This document shows positions 39,627-49,647 of a stretch of DNA of 64,000 bases, in pieces. The notes beneath the pieces were generated by a model. It had not been told where the DNA came from. It was given only the letters and a program-made list of their open reading frames with translations, and did no database searches. Position 1 is the stretch's first letter. Each line of letters begins with the position of its first letter. Made by a program: the position numbers and the translations under genes. Origin of the DNA: Aeromicrobium flavum. Lineage in GTDB: Bacteria > Actinomycetota > Actinomycetes > Propionibacteriales > Nocardioidaceae. The stretch spans positions 124,001-188,000 of the forward strand of contig NZ_BJZQ01000004.1 of NCBI RefSeq assembly GCF_007992115.1, read 5' to 3'.

Positions 39627-40304
39627 ATGGGAATGAAGGACCGCATCGCCAAGGAAGCGGGCACGCGCGTCGTGCCCAACGTGGCATCGGGATACGTCCG
39701 CACGGTCCTCGACAAGGCGATCGACGGGGTCGGCCCGCTGCGGCCGGTCGTCGAGACCGCCGGCGCCAAGCTGGCCTCGCACGGCGGTGACGTCGAGAAG
39801 GCCGTCGCCGCGCTCGTGCGCTCGCACACCAGCCTGGCCGGCCTGCAGGGCTTCGTCACCAACCTCGGCGGCATCGCGTTCGCCGCCGCCAGCGTGCCGG
39901 CGAACGTCGTGGGCGTCACGATCGTCCAGTGCCACCTCGTGGCGAGCATCGCCCACCTGCGTGGCTACGACCTCGAGGACCCGCGCGTGCGCAACGCCGT
40001 GCTCGCGGTGATGCTCGGCGAGGACACCGTGACCGAGATGGTCAGGAAGAAGCGCCTGCCGTCCTCGCCCATGGCGCTGGCGACCTCGCCGATGCACGAC
40101 CCCGTGCTGGACGACGCGATCGCCAAGGAGGTCACCGGCGAGCTGGTCGGCCGCACCATCGGCCGCCGCGCCCTGATGCTCGCCGGCAAGCGCATTCCGC
40201 TGCTCGGTGGCGCCGTCGGCGCGGGCGCGGACGGCTTCGGCACCTGGCAGGTCGGCCGCTACGCCCAGAGCGAGCTCAAGGACCGGCGCCTGCGTTCCCG
40301 CTGA
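39627..40304 (+). CDS. EcsC-family protein
   Basis: 225 residues. The central hydrophobic segment LGGIAFAAASVPANVVGVTIVQCHLVASIA (about 92-121), followed by LRGYDLEDPRVRNAVL, is characteristic of EcsC-like proteins of unknown, possibly envelope-linked function. TATGCT lies 6 nt before the ATG, fitting a leaderless start. The last codons, CGC TGA, are part of the 67-bp repeat at 40297, as they are for aacS at the other copy. Confidence 0.78.
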   Translation: MGMKDRIAKEAGTRVVPNVASGYVRTVLDKAIDGVGPLRPVVETAGAKLASHGGDVEKAVAALVRSHTSLAGLQGFVTNLGGIAFAAASVPANVVGVTIVQCHLVASIAHLRGYDLEDPRVRNAVLAVMLGEDTVTEMVRKKRLPSSPMALATSPMHDPVLDDAIAKEVTGELVGRTIGRRALMLAGKRIPLLGGAVGAGADGFGTWQVGRYAQSELKDRRLRSR

Positions 40305-40363
40305 GTTGCACGTTCGACCCGCGACACGCCGTGTGCGGGTGGCCGAACGTGAAACTCAGCGGG
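40297..40363. repeat. 67-bp long inverted repeat, copy 2
   Basis: Arms at 40297-40315 and 40345-40363 (19 bp, one mismatch) flank a 29-bp loop, which itself can fold (ACCCGC/GCGGGT and ACAC/GTGT). It is the same length as copy 1 at 2327-2393 and inverted relative to it. It lies between convergent genes: the left arm gives the EcsC gene its TGA stop, and the HMG-CoA lyase stop (40366-40364) abuts the right arm. Confidence 0.85.
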
Positions 40364-41290
40364 TCAGGACAGGGCGCGGACGACGGCTGACGGGCTCTCG
40401 CGGCCGAGCGCCCGCGCCATCTTCACGCTGGCCTTGACGAGGGCGGCGAGGTCGACGCCGTGCTCGATCCCCAGGCCGGTGAGCATCCAGACGAGGTCCT
40501 CGGTGGCGAGGTTGCCCGTCGCGCTCTCGGCGTACGGGCAGCCACCGAGGCCGCCGGCCGACGCGTCGAACGTCGTGATGCCGCAGCGCAGCGCCGCCAG
40601 GGCATTGGCGAGCGCCTGGCCGTAGGTGTCGTGGAAGTGCATGGCGAGGCGGTCGACGGGCACGCCGGCGTCCCCGAACTCCGAGACCAGACGAGCCACG
40701 TGGGCGGCGGTGCCGACGCCGATCGTGTCGCCGATCGACAGCTGCGTGGCGCCGAGGTCGAGCAGTCGCGTACCCACCCCGACGACGCGAGCCGGGGCGA
40801 CAGGACCCTCCCACGGGTCGCCGAAGCACATCGACACGTACGCCCGCACGTCCACGCCGGCGTCGAGCGCGCGGCGCACCACCGGCTCGAACATGGCGAA
40901 CTGGCCCTCGACCGAGCTGTTGAGGTTGCGCTCGGCGAACGTCTCGGTGGCACTGGCGAAGATCGCGATGTGCCGCACGCCGGCCTCGAGCGCCCGGTCG
41001 AGCCCACGCTCGTTGGGCACCAGGACGGGCAGCGGGACCCGCCCGGCGAGCGGCAGCCGGTCGACCACCTCAGCGGCGTCGGCGAGCTGCGGCACCCACC
41101 GCGGGTGGACGAAGCTCGTGGTCTCGACGATCGGCAGCCCGGCCGCCATCAGGTCCTCGATGAACGCGACCTTGACGTCGACCGGGGCGATCCCCGACTC
41201 GTTCTGGAGGCCGTCGCGCGGCCCGACCTCGTAGATCGTGACGCGGTCCGGCAGCGAGGGATCGCGCTCGACCATCGGCAGCGCGCTCAT
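40364..41290 (-). CDS. Hydroxymethylglutaryl-CoA lyase
   Basis: Cleaves HMG-CoA to acetyl-CoA and acetoacetate, the last step of leucine breakdown; 308 residues. It is a DRE-TIM metallolyase: VGPRDGLQNE near residue 22 (catalytic Arg-Asp), metal-ligand histidines in MHFHDTYGQALAN, and the active cysteine in GLGGCPYAESATGNLATED. It is probably made on the same mRNA as the methylcrotonyl-CoA carboxylase subunits, with a 4-bp overlap to the alpha-subunit gene. The acetoacetate product could be salvaged by the acetoacetyl-CoA synthetase at 2.4 kb. Confidence 0.95.
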   Translation of the reverse strand: MSALPMVERDPSLPDRVTIYEVGPRDGLQNESGIAPVDVKVAFIEDLMAAGLPIVETTSFVHPRWVPQLADAAEVVDRLPLAGRVPLPVLVPNERGLDRALEAGVRHIAIFASATETFAERNLNSSVEGQFAMFEPVVRRALDAGVDVRAYVSMCFGDPWEGPVAPARVVGVGTRLLDLGATQLSIGDTIGVGTAAHVARLVSEFGDAGVPVDRLAMHFHDTYGQALANALAALRCGITTFDASAGGLGGCPYAESATGNLATEDLVWMLTGLGIEHGVDLAALVKASVKMARALGRESPSAVVRALS

Positions 41291-43074
41291 CGGTCCTCCT
41301 GCGCCTCGACGTGGAACAGCAGCTCACCCATCTTCACCTGCCGGCCGGCCACCGCCGACACGTGCGTGACGACGCCGTCGTGCGACGCGGTGAGCGCCAG
41401 CTCCATCTTCATCGCCTCGACGGCCCCGAGCCGCTGCCCGGCGTGCACGCGATCGCCCTCGGCGACCTCGACCGAGATGACGGTGCCGGGCATGGGGGCG
41501 GTGACCTCGGCGTCTCCGGCGTGCACCGCGCGGGGACGGCGCGTGCCGTCCGGCCGCTCGAACACCCACGGCTGGCCCTCGACCGCCACCCAGGCGCGGA
41601 CGCCGTCGATGGTCGCGGGGCCGGAGGGCGCGAGCGCGTCGGTGACGTCGTGCCGCTCGCCGGTCTCGTCCACGACGGGCCGCACGACCGGAGCGGCATC
41701 GCCCGCGACGCGCCAGCCGTCGCCGGCCTCCGGCCACAGCAGGGCGGCCGCGCCGTGGACGGCCTCGGCCGGCAGGGTCGGCGCCTCGAGCAGGTCGCCC
41801 GCGCTCGTGTCGAGCCACCCCGTGTCGACGTCGCCGGCGCGGAAGGCGGCCGAGTCGACGAGCCGGCGCAGGAAGCCGACGTTCGTGGTGACGCCGAACA
41901 GCGCGGTCTCGTCGAGTGCCTCGACCATCGCGGCGATCGCCTCGTCACGGTCGGCCCCGGTGGCGACGACCTTGGCCAGCATCGGGTCGAAGGCCGACGA
42001 GATCGTGGTGCCGTCCTCGACGACGGTCTCGACCCGCGCCACGGGCCACCATGCCTCGCGGACGCGGCCCGCCTGCGGCAGGAAGCCCGCGTACGGGTCC
42101 TCGGCGTAGACCCGCACCTCGATCGCGTGACCGCGGCAGGTGAGGTCGTCCTGGGTCATCGGCAGCGGCTCGCCCGCGGCGACCGCCAGCTGCCAGTGCA
42201 CGAGGTCGGTGCGGGTGACCTCCTCGGTCACCGGGTGCTCGACCTGCAGCCGGGTGTTCATCTCGAGGAAGAACGCCTCGTCGCCCTTCACGAGGAACTC
42301 GACCGTGCCGGCGCCGACGTAGCCGACCTCGCGACTCAGGGCGACGGCCGCGGACAGGATCCGCTCGCGCACGGCGGAGTCGAGGTGGGGCGCGGGTGCC
42401 TCCTCGACGACCTTCTGGTGCCGGCGCTGGGCCGAGCAGTCGCGCTCGAAGAGGTGCACGACGTCGCCGTGGCGGTCGCCGAAGACCTGCACCTCGACGT
42501 GGCGGCCTCCCTCGACGTAGCGCTCGATCAGCAGGGTGTCGTCGCCGAACGCGGCCTGCGCCTCGCGGGCCGCGGTGGCCCACGCGTCGGCGAGGTCCTC
42601 GGCGCGGCGCACGACGTGCATGCCCTTGCCGCCGCCGCCGGCCGCGGCCTTGACCAGCACCGGGAAGGCGTCGGACGGCACGGCGTCGGGCTCGTAGCGC
42701 GGCATGACCGGCACGCCGGCACGCTCGGCCACCTCGCGGGCGCGGTCCTTGCGACCCATCAGCTCGATCACGTCGGTGTCCGGACCGACGAACACCAGTC
42801 CGGCGTCCGTCACCTGCCGGGCGAACCCGGCGTTCTCGGACAGGAAGCCGTAGCCGGGATGGATCGCCTCGGCACCTGCTTCGCGGGCGGCGGCGACGAT
42901 CGCGGCGCCGTCGAGGTACGACGGCACCTCGACGACCGCGGCGGCGGCGGCCAGGTGCGCGGTGTCGCCCGCGACGTGCACGGCGATGCCACGGATGCCG
43001 AGCTCACGGCATGCGCGCAGGACGCGCGCGGCGATCTCGCCACGGTTGGCGACGAGGAGGGACTGCAGGGTCAT
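41287..43074 (-). CDS. Biotin-dependent acyl-CoA carboxylase alpha subunit (probable methylcrotonyl-CoA carboxylase)
   Basis: 595 residues. It holds biotin carboxylase and carrier domains: LLVANRGEIAARV at the N terminus, the ATP-grasp glycine loop KAAAGGGGKGMHVV, the EMNTRLQVEHPVTEE catalytic stretch, and a C-terminal biotinyl domain with VEAMKME, whose lysine receives biotin. The pairing with HMG-CoA lyase and a 3-methylcrotonyl-type beta subunit points to leucine catabolism rather than fatty-acid or propionate carboxylation. The ATG at 43074 is 5 bp after the beta-subunit stop. Confidence 0.93.
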   Translation of the reverse strand: MTLQSLLVANRGEIAARVLRACRELGIRGIAVHVAGDTAHLAAAAAVVEVPSYLDGAAIVAAAREAGAEAIHPGYGFLSENAGFARQVTDAGLVFVGPDTDVIELMGRKDRAREVAERAGVPVMPRYEPDAVPSDAFPVLVKAAAGGGGKGMHVVRRAEDLADAWATAAREAQAAFGDDTLLIERYVEGGRHVEVQVFGDRHGDVVHLFERDCSAQRRHQKVVEEAPAPHLDSAVRERILSAAVALSREVGYVGAGTVEFLVKGDEAFFLEMNTRLQVEHPVTEEVTRTDLVHWQLAVAAGEPLPMTQDDLTCRGHAIEVRVYAEDPYAGFLPQAGRVREAWWPVARVETVVEDGTTISSAFDPMLAKVVATGADRDEAIAAMVEALDETALFGVTTNVGFLRRLVDSAAFRAGDVDTGWLDTSAGDLLEAPTLPAEAVHGAAALLWPEAGDGWRVAGDAAPVVRPVVDETGERHDVTDALAPSGPATIDGVRAWVAVEGQPWVFERPDGTRRPRAVHAGDAEVTAPMPGTVISVEVAEGDRVHAGQRLGAVEAMKMELALTASHDGVVTHVSAVAGRQVKMGELLFHVEAQEDR

Positions 43075-43079
43075 GGGAC

Positions 43080-44618
<1,539 letters not shown>

Positions 44619-44625
44619 GGCTCGA

Positions 44626-44645
44626 AGGTTAACACTCATTAACCT
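44626..44645. promoter_or_regulatory. Operator shared by divergent tetR and MCC promoters
   Basis: AGGTTAA-CACTCA-TTAACCT, perfect 7-bp arms around 6 bp. It overlaps the -35 box of the tetR promoter and the TAACCT -10 box of the MCC operon on the other strand. One dimer pair bound here could shut off both. Binding by the neighbouring TetR is inferred. Confidence 0.75.
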
Positions 44646-44658
44646 GCGCTGCTATGCT
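44629..44658 (+). promoter_or_regulatory. Promoter of the MCC-linked tetR
   Basis: -35 TTAACA (44629-44634), 18-bp spacer, -10 TATGCT (44653-44658), then 6 nt to the GTG at 44665, so transcription should start at or next to the start codon. Confidence 0.65.
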
Positions 44659-44664
44659 CCCGGT

Positions 44665-45213
44665 GTGAGCCGCCGCGAGCAGATCCTCGACACGGCCGCC
44701 GGCCTGTTCGCCGAGCGCGGCTACCACGGCGTCTCGGTCAACGACATCGGCGAGGCCTGCGGGATCTCCGGCCCCGCGCTCTACAAGCACTTCGCCGGCA
44801 AGGAGGACCTGCTGGCGCAGTCACTGACCTCGATCAGCGACCAGCTGGTCTCCGAGGGACGTCGGCGTCGCGCCGAGGCCCCCGATGCCGACGCCGCGCT
44901 CGACGCGCTGATCGCCTGGCACGTCGGGTTCGCCCTGCAGCACCCCGCCCTCATCGTCGTCCAGGACCGCGAGTGGTCGAACCTGCCGCCGGCGGCGCAG
45001 GCCACCGTCCGCGAGCTGCAGCTGTCCTACATCGACACCTGGGTCGGGACGCTGCGCGAGCTGCGCGCCGACCTGGACCGCGCGACGGCGCGCGCCGCTG
45101 TCCAGGCGGTGTTCGGACTCATCAACTCCACGCCGCACTCGGCGCGCATCAGCGCCGACGCGATGGCACGGCTGCTGGCGTCGATGGCTCGGGACGCGCT
45201 GCTCGCGACCTGA
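44665..45213 (+). CDS. TetR-family regulator of the MCC/HMG-CoA lyase operon
   Basis: 182 residues. The DNA-binding domain reads VSVNDIGEACGISGPALYKHFAGKEDLL; the helical C-terminal domain may bind an acyl-CoA, as regulators of branched-chain and acyl-CoA catabolism in this family do. It is divergent from the carboxylase operon and shares the palindrome at 44626-44645. The GTG at 44665 sits 6 nt after TATGCT. The 3' end overlaps the convergent EamA gene by 65 bp. Confidence 0.9.
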   Translation: MSRREQILDTAAGLFAERGYHGVSVNDIGEACGISGPALYKHFAGKEDLLAQSLTSISDQLVSEGRRRRAEAPDADAALDALIAWHVGFALQHPALIVVQDREWSNLPPAAQATVRELQLSYIDTWVGTLRELRADLDRATARAAVQAVFGLINSTPHSARISADAMARLLASMARDALLAT

Positions 45214-46060
45214 GCGACACCGTCGCCACCGCCACGCCCACCATCATCACGATGCCGCCCGCCCACTCGAGCGCGGCCGGCACCTCGTCCAGCGCGACCC
45301 ACGCCGACAGCACCCCCACCGGCGGGACGAGCAGGATGAACGGCACGACGCTCGCCGCGGGGTACTTCGCCATGAGCCCGTTGAAGATCGTGTAGCCCAC
45401 GAGCGAGGACAGCACCACGGTGTAGAGCGTGCTGACCCAGGCCTCGACCCCGAACCGGCCGAGCGCGGCGGAGATCTCGGCCGGCCCCTCCACGACGAGC
45501 GAGACGGCCAGGGCGGGCAGCGGCACCACGAGCGCCGACCACACCACGAGCGAGAGTCCCGACGACACCTTCGCCGCCCGGGCGATGACGTTGCCGACCG
45601 CCCACGAGAGCGCGGCGCCGACCGTGACCAGCAGCGGGACCAGCGGCGCGTCCTGGTGGAAGCCCCAGGCGACGATCGCCAGGCCCGCGGTGCCGATCGC
45701 GGCGCCGATGCCCTGCCGCCGGGACGCACGCTCGCCGAGGACCCCGGCGGCGATCAGGATCGTGAAGATGACCTGCGCCTGGAGCACGAGCGCGGCCAGG
45801 CCGGCGGGCATGCCGATCGCCATCGCGAGGTACAGCAGCCCGAACTGGCCGAAGCTCATGAAGAACCCGACGGCGACCACGACCTGCCAGGACGCCTGCG
45901 GACGGGCGACGAAGAACACGAGCGGGAACGCCACGAGCAGGAACCGGATCGCCAGGAACAGGAAGGGCGGCACGTCGGCCAGGCCCACGTGGATGGCGAC
46001 GAAGTTGCAGCCCCAGATCACCGCGACCAGGACGGCGAGGAGGCTGTCACGGCGGGTCAC
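45149..46060 (-). CDS. EamA/DMT-superfamily transporter
   Basis: 303 residues, ten predicted transmembrane helices in two EamA repeats (first repeat begins LLAVLVAVIWGCNFVAIHVG; second ends GGIVMMVGVAVATVS). It is a YdcZ/RhaT-like metabolite exporter of unknown substrate, perhaps an amino acid. The GTG at 46060 places the start directly before the first helix. The last 22 codons, a Pro/Arg-rich tail, overlap the convergent tetR coding region. Confidence 0.88.
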   Translation of the reverse strand: MTRRDSLLAVLVAVIWGCNFVAIHVGLADVPPFLFLAIRFLLVAFPLVFFVARPQASWQVVVAVGFFMSFGQFGLLYLAMAIGMPAGLAALVLQAQVIFTILIAAGVLGERASRRQGIGAAIGTAGLAIVAWGFHQDAPLVPLLVTVGAALSWAVGNVIARAAKVSSGLSLVVWSALVVPLPALAVSLVVEGPAEISAALGRFGVEAWVSTLYTVVLSSLVGYTIFNGLMAKYPAASVVPFILLVPPVGVLSAWVALDEVPAALEWAGGIVMMVGVAVATVSLRSRAARPEPSTPAAVPSRRR

Positions 46061-46139
46061 CGACTCATGCTCGCAGGGTGCCGGCGGAGGTGCCGCCGCA
46101 CCGCCTGCCAACCTTCGTCGAGTTCACGCCACCGGCACG

Positions 46140-46625
46140 CTAGAGCGGCAGCGAGATGACCGGCGGGACGGGCCTGCCCGCCGCGAGGAGGTCGAGCACG
46201 TCCCGCTCGTGGGGCACGAACGGCTCGGGCAGCGCCGAGAGCGGGTACCACCCCGCCGACGCGGCCTTGTCGGCCTCGACGTGCGTGGCGTCGCCGCTCC
46301 ACCGCGTGGCCTCGAAGAACAGGTCGATCCGTTGTTCGACCTGCGGGCCACCGCGCTCGAAGCGATGGATCGCGGTGACGGGACGCAGGTCGTCCGGAGC
46401 GACGGTGACGCCGGCCTCCTCGAGGGCTTCGCGCACCGCGGCCTCGTGGGCGGACTCGCCGGGGTCGACGTGCCCGGCCACGACCGCCCAGTACCCGTCG
46501 CGGTAGCCCGTCCCCGCGCGCTGCTGCACGAAGACCTCGTCGTCGCGGCGCAGGATCACGTAGGCGGCGGCGACGAGCAGCGAGCGGGCGTCGGCGTGGT
46601 CGTCCAGCCGGTAGTGCTCGGTCAC
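46140..46625 (-). CDS. NUDIX hydrolase (MutT-like)
   Basis: 161 residues. The NUDIX box is GHVDPGESAHEAAVREALEEAGV (complete G-x5-E-x7-R-E-x2-E-E pattern) near residues 51-73. It is a housekeeping or house-cleaning pyrophosphatase; the nucleotide is unknown. It begins with GTG at 46625, with no clear Shine-Dalgarno, 23 bp after the lipoprotein gene stop, so the two may be co-transcribed. Confidence 0.9.
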   Translation of the reverse strand: MTEHYRLDDHADARSLLVAAAYVILRRDDEVFVQQRAGTGYRDGYWAVVAGHVDPGESAHEAAVREALEEAGVTVAPDDLRPVTAIHRFERGGPQVEQRIDLFFEATRWSGDATHVEADKAASAGWYPLSALPEPFVPHERDVLDLLAAGRPVPPVISLPL

Positions 46626-46648
46626 GTCGCCAGTGTGTCAGCCGGCGG

Positions 46649-47455
46649 TCAGGGGCGGCAGCGCTCGCCGTAGAACTCCTCGAGCGACGCCCGCGTGGCG
46701 TCGTCCAACGGCAGGGTGAAGTAGGCGTGGTCGACGTCGGCCGTGCGGACGCGGACCCCGAACCGGGTGCCCACCTTGTCCTCGGCCACGACGTGCGGAT
46801 CGCAGCGTCCCATCACGACGTCGAGCCGGGCCCGCCGCGGGCGGTCGAGAGGCAGCTCGACGTCCACCGGGGTGGCCGGCCCGAAGGCGAACCGCAGGGT
46901 GGGCGCGAACCCGAGCAGCACGACGTCGGTCTCCGCGCGGGGCGTCAGCACGACGTCGCTGGACCAGGTGTCGCCCGTCACGCGCGGCTCCTCGACCCGC
47001 ATCTCCACGGCCTCGTCGAAGGCCTGCCGGCCGCAGTCGCCGTCGACGAGGTCGCGCAGGACGCCGTACGGATCGTCGACCGGCACGCGGGACGTCCGGT
47101 CCTCGTCGCCGAAGCGGTACGTGAAGTCGGCCGTGACGGACAGGTCGCCCTCGTCGGGGCACGTCCCCAGGGGCGCGGCCACGTCGATGCCGGTGCCGAA
47201 CCCCGGACCGACCTCCTCGGCCCCGTCCCAGGCGAACGCGTCCGACCACCGGTTCGACGACAGCCGCAGGCTGGTCAGCTCGATCGACCGGTCGGTGCCG
47301 TTGGTGACGGCCAGGGCGATGTCGCGGGTCAGTCGCTTGCCGCGGTACTGCATGACCTCGGCCGTGAACCCGTCCGGCGGTGCCGTGCGCTCGGGCTCCG
47401 CCGAGCAGGCGGCAGCCAGCAACAGCACCCCCGCCAGCGCGACTCGACCCCGCAT
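46649..47455 (-). CDS. Putative lipoprotein of unknown function
   Basis: 268 residues. The lipoprotein signal peptide is MRGRVALAGVLLLAAACSAE, with lipobox L-A-A-A-C at Cys17. The mature exported part is beta-rich, with three further cysteines (GTCPDE, DGDCGR, MGRCDP, plus ERCRP at the C terminus); I recognise no domain. TACACT lies 6 nt before the ATG (leaderless pattern), which excludes the longer frame upstream. It may form a unit with the downstream NUDIX gene. Confidence 0.82.
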   Translation of the reverse strand: MRGRVALAGVLLLAAACSAEPERTAPPDGFTAEVMQYRGKRLTRDIALAVTNGTDRSIELTSLRLSSNRWSDAFAWDGAEEVGPGFGTGIDVAAPLGTCPDEGDLSVTADFTYRFGDEDRTSRVPVDDPYGVLRDLVDGDCGRQAFDEAVEMRVEEPRVTGDTWSSDVVLTPRAETDVVLLGFAPTLRFAFGPATPVDVELPLDRPRRARLDVVMGRCDPHVVAEDKVGTRFGVRVRTADVDHAYFTLPLDDATRASLEEFYGERCRP

Positions 47456-47474
47456 GGGCCGAGTGTAGGTCCGC

Positions 47475-48980
47475 TCAGCCGTGCCGCAGGGTGCGTCGCG
47501 AGACCAGCGCGGCACCCAGCGCGACGAAGATCGCCGCGCCGGCGGTGTACTGCACGCCGAGATCGAACGCGGAGGCCGCGGACGCGTGGATCCAGCCCTG
47601 GACGGGTGCGGCGAACCGCTCGCCGAACTGCAGGGTGCTGCCGAGCGTCTCGAAGGCGTTCTCCTGCTCACCGAACTTCGCGACGGCCGGGACCGTCAGG
47701 TGCGAGCGGAACGTCGCGGTCAGCACGCTGCCGAGCACCGCCGTGCCCAGGACGGCGCCGATCTCGTAGGCGGTCTCGGAGATCGCCGATGCGGCGCCGG
47801 CCTTCTGCGGCGGGACGCTGGACAGGATGAGGTCGTTGGTGATGGTCTCGGCGAACCCGATGCCGATGCCCAGGATCGTGAACGCCACGGCCACCGACAC
47901 GACCGTCGGATGACCGGTGAAGGCGGCCAGCGCGTAGCCGCTCGCCGAGAGCATGAAGCTCAGCGGCACGAGGGTGCGTGCCGGGACGTGCTCGACGAGG
48001 GGCACGGCCGCGAAGCCGGCGATCATCGTCGCGATCAGGCCCGGGACGAGGACCAGGGCCGATTCCAGCGGCGACAGGCCGAGCACGAGCTGCAGCAGCT
48101 GGGCGCCGAAGAAGAGGAACCCGGCCAGCGCCATGAGGCTCAGCGCGTTCGCCGCGAGCGCACCGCTGAAGACCGGGTTGCGGAAGAGCGCGAGATCGAG
48201 CATCGGCGAGGCGCTGCGCTGCTGCCGTCGGACGAACAGCCAGCCGGCGATCCCGCCCACGGCGAGCGCCGCGAGGGTCGTGTCGTCCAGGCCCGCGCTC
48301 GCGCCGTGCTTGATCGCGTAGACGAGCGGGACCATCGCCAGGAGGGACAACGCCACCGAGATCGGGTCGAACCGGCCCGGATTCGGGTCGCGGGACTCGG
48401 GGATCACGGCGAGCGCCGCCGGCACGAACACGATGATCATCGGGACGTTCAGCAGGAAGACCGAGCCCCACCAGAAGTGCTCGAGCAGGTAGCCGCCGAC
48501 GACCGGGCCGAGCACCGCACCGCCGGAGAACATCGACGCCCACGCCGCGATGGCGGTGCGCCGGTCGCGGGCGTCCTCGAAGATGTTGCGGATCAGCGAC
48601 AGGGTCGAGGGCATCAAGGTGGCGCCGAAGAAGCCCAGCAGGGCCCGGCCGGCGATGAGCATCTCGGCCGAGCTGCTGAACGCGGCGAGGGCCGATGCCG
48701 CGCCGAATCCGATCGCGCCTGCGATGAGCAGCCGACGACGGCCGATCCGGTCGCCCAGGCTGCCCATCGCGATGAGCAGCCCGGCCAGCATGAGCGCGTA
48801 GATGTCCACGATCCACATCAGCTGGTTGCCGCTGGGCCGCAGCTCACGGCTGATCTCCGGCAGCGCGAAGGACAGCACGGTGTTGTCGACCGAGACGAGC
48901 AGGACGGGCAGCATCAGCACCGCCAACGCGATCCACTCGCGTCGGCCGGCACGCGTGGTGGCGGGGGTGAACGTGGACAT
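47475..48980 (-). CDS. MFS drug exporter, DHA2-like
   Basis: 501 residues, about 14 transmembrane helices as in the QacA/DHA2 drug:H+ antiporters. Motif A is GSLGDRIGRRRLL near residue 75, and the antiporter motif C region is GGAVLGPVVGGYLLE. The ATG at 48980 directly follows a well-formed promoter/operator. The divergent TetR 127 bp away is the evident repressor. The substrate is probably a cationic drug or toxic metabolite; this is by family only. Confidence 0.93.
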   Translation of the reverse strand: MSTFTPATTRAGRREWIALAVLMLPVLLVSVDNTVLSFALPEISRELRPSGNQLMWIVDIYALMLAGLLIAMGSLGDRIGRRRLLIAGAIGFGAASALAAFSSSAEMLIAGRALLGFFGATLMPSTLSLIRNIFEDARDRRTAIAAWASMFSGGAVLGPVVGGYLLEHFWWGSVFLLNVPMIIVFVPAALAVIPESRDPNPGRFDPISVALSLLAMVPLVYAIKHGASAGLDDTTLAALAVGGIAGWLFVRRQQRSASPMLDLALFRNPVFSGALAANALSLMALAGFLFFGAQLLQLVLGLSPLESALVLVPGLIATMIAGFAAVPLVEHVPARTLVPLSFMLSASGYALAAFTGHPTVVSVAVAFTILGIGIGFAETITNDLILSSVPPQKAGAASAISETAYEIGAVLGTAVLGSVLTATFRSHLTVPAVAKFGEQENAFETLGSTLQFGERFAAPVQGWIHASAASAFDLGVQYTAGAAIFVALGAALVSRRTLRHG

Positions 48981-48987
48981 CAGTAGG

Positions 48988-49016
48988 ACTATACCGTCCA
49001 GACGGTACAGTTCCAA
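48988..49016 (-). promoter_or_regulatory. Promoter and operator of the MFS exporter gene
   Basis: On the minus strand: -35 TTGGAA (49016-49011), 17-bp spacer, -10 TATAGT (48993-48988), then 7 nt to the ATG. The perfect palindrome TACCGTC-CA-GACGGTA (48992-49007) fills the spacer between the two boxes, as expected for TetR repression. Confidence 0.75.
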
Positions 49017-49107
49017 AATGACTGTCATCACAGCCTGTTTCGTGATCGCGCTCACAGTTCGTCGCGGGTTGCCCACCCCCGCCCGGCCGAATCACTAGGC
49101 TGGGCCC

Positions 49108-49629
49108 ATGGCCGAGGAACGCAGCACCCGCGACCGCGTCCTCGACGCCTTCGAGCGCCTGCTGGTCGGCGCCGGGAGCCGCGCCGCCACCCTCGACGCG
49201 GTGGCCGCCGAGGCGGGCGTGTCCAAGGGCGGCCTGCTCTACCACTTTCACAGCCGCGAAGCGCTGGTCGACGGGATGGTCGAGCGATTGCGCGAGCAGG
49301 CCCGTACCGACGTCGTGAAGATGCTGTCGGCGCCGCAGGGTCCGGTGGAGTTCTACCTCGAGACCTCGGTCGACACCGGCAGCGACTTCGACCGCGCGCT
49401 CATCGCCGCGTCACGGATCGCCCAGGAGAACGACCACGGGGCCCGCACCGCGCTGGCCGACATCCGCGACGCCTGGTTCGACGTCCTCAACGGGCACCTC
49501 GGCGACGAAGCCCTCGCCCGGACGATCCAGCTGATCGGCGACGGCCTCTACTTCGACGACACGACGGGCCTCGGCAATCCCGACGCCCTGACCCACGTGC
49601 GCGAGGTCCTCGGCCGCCTCGGCCGCTGA
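49108..49629 (+). CDS. TetR-family repressor of the MFS exporter
   Basis: 173 residues. The helix-turn-helix reads ATLDAVAAEAGVSKGGLLYHFHSREALV, the K-G-G-L-L-Y-H-F form typical of TetR drug-efflux regulators; the C-terminal domain is short. It is divergent from the MFS gene with the palindrome at 48992-49007 between them. TAGGCT lies 6 nt before the ATG, so the mRNA is probably leaderless. Confidence 0.92.
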   Translation: MAEERSTRDRVLDAFERLLVGAGSRAATLDAVAAEAGVSKGGLLYHFHSREALVDGMVERLREQARTDVVKMLSAPQGPVEFYLETSVDTGSDFDRALIAASRIAQENDHGARTALADIRDAWFDVLNGHLGDEALARTIQLIGDGLYFDDTTGLGNPDALTHVREVLGRLGR

Positions 49630-49647
49630 CCGAGTGGGTTTCCCACC

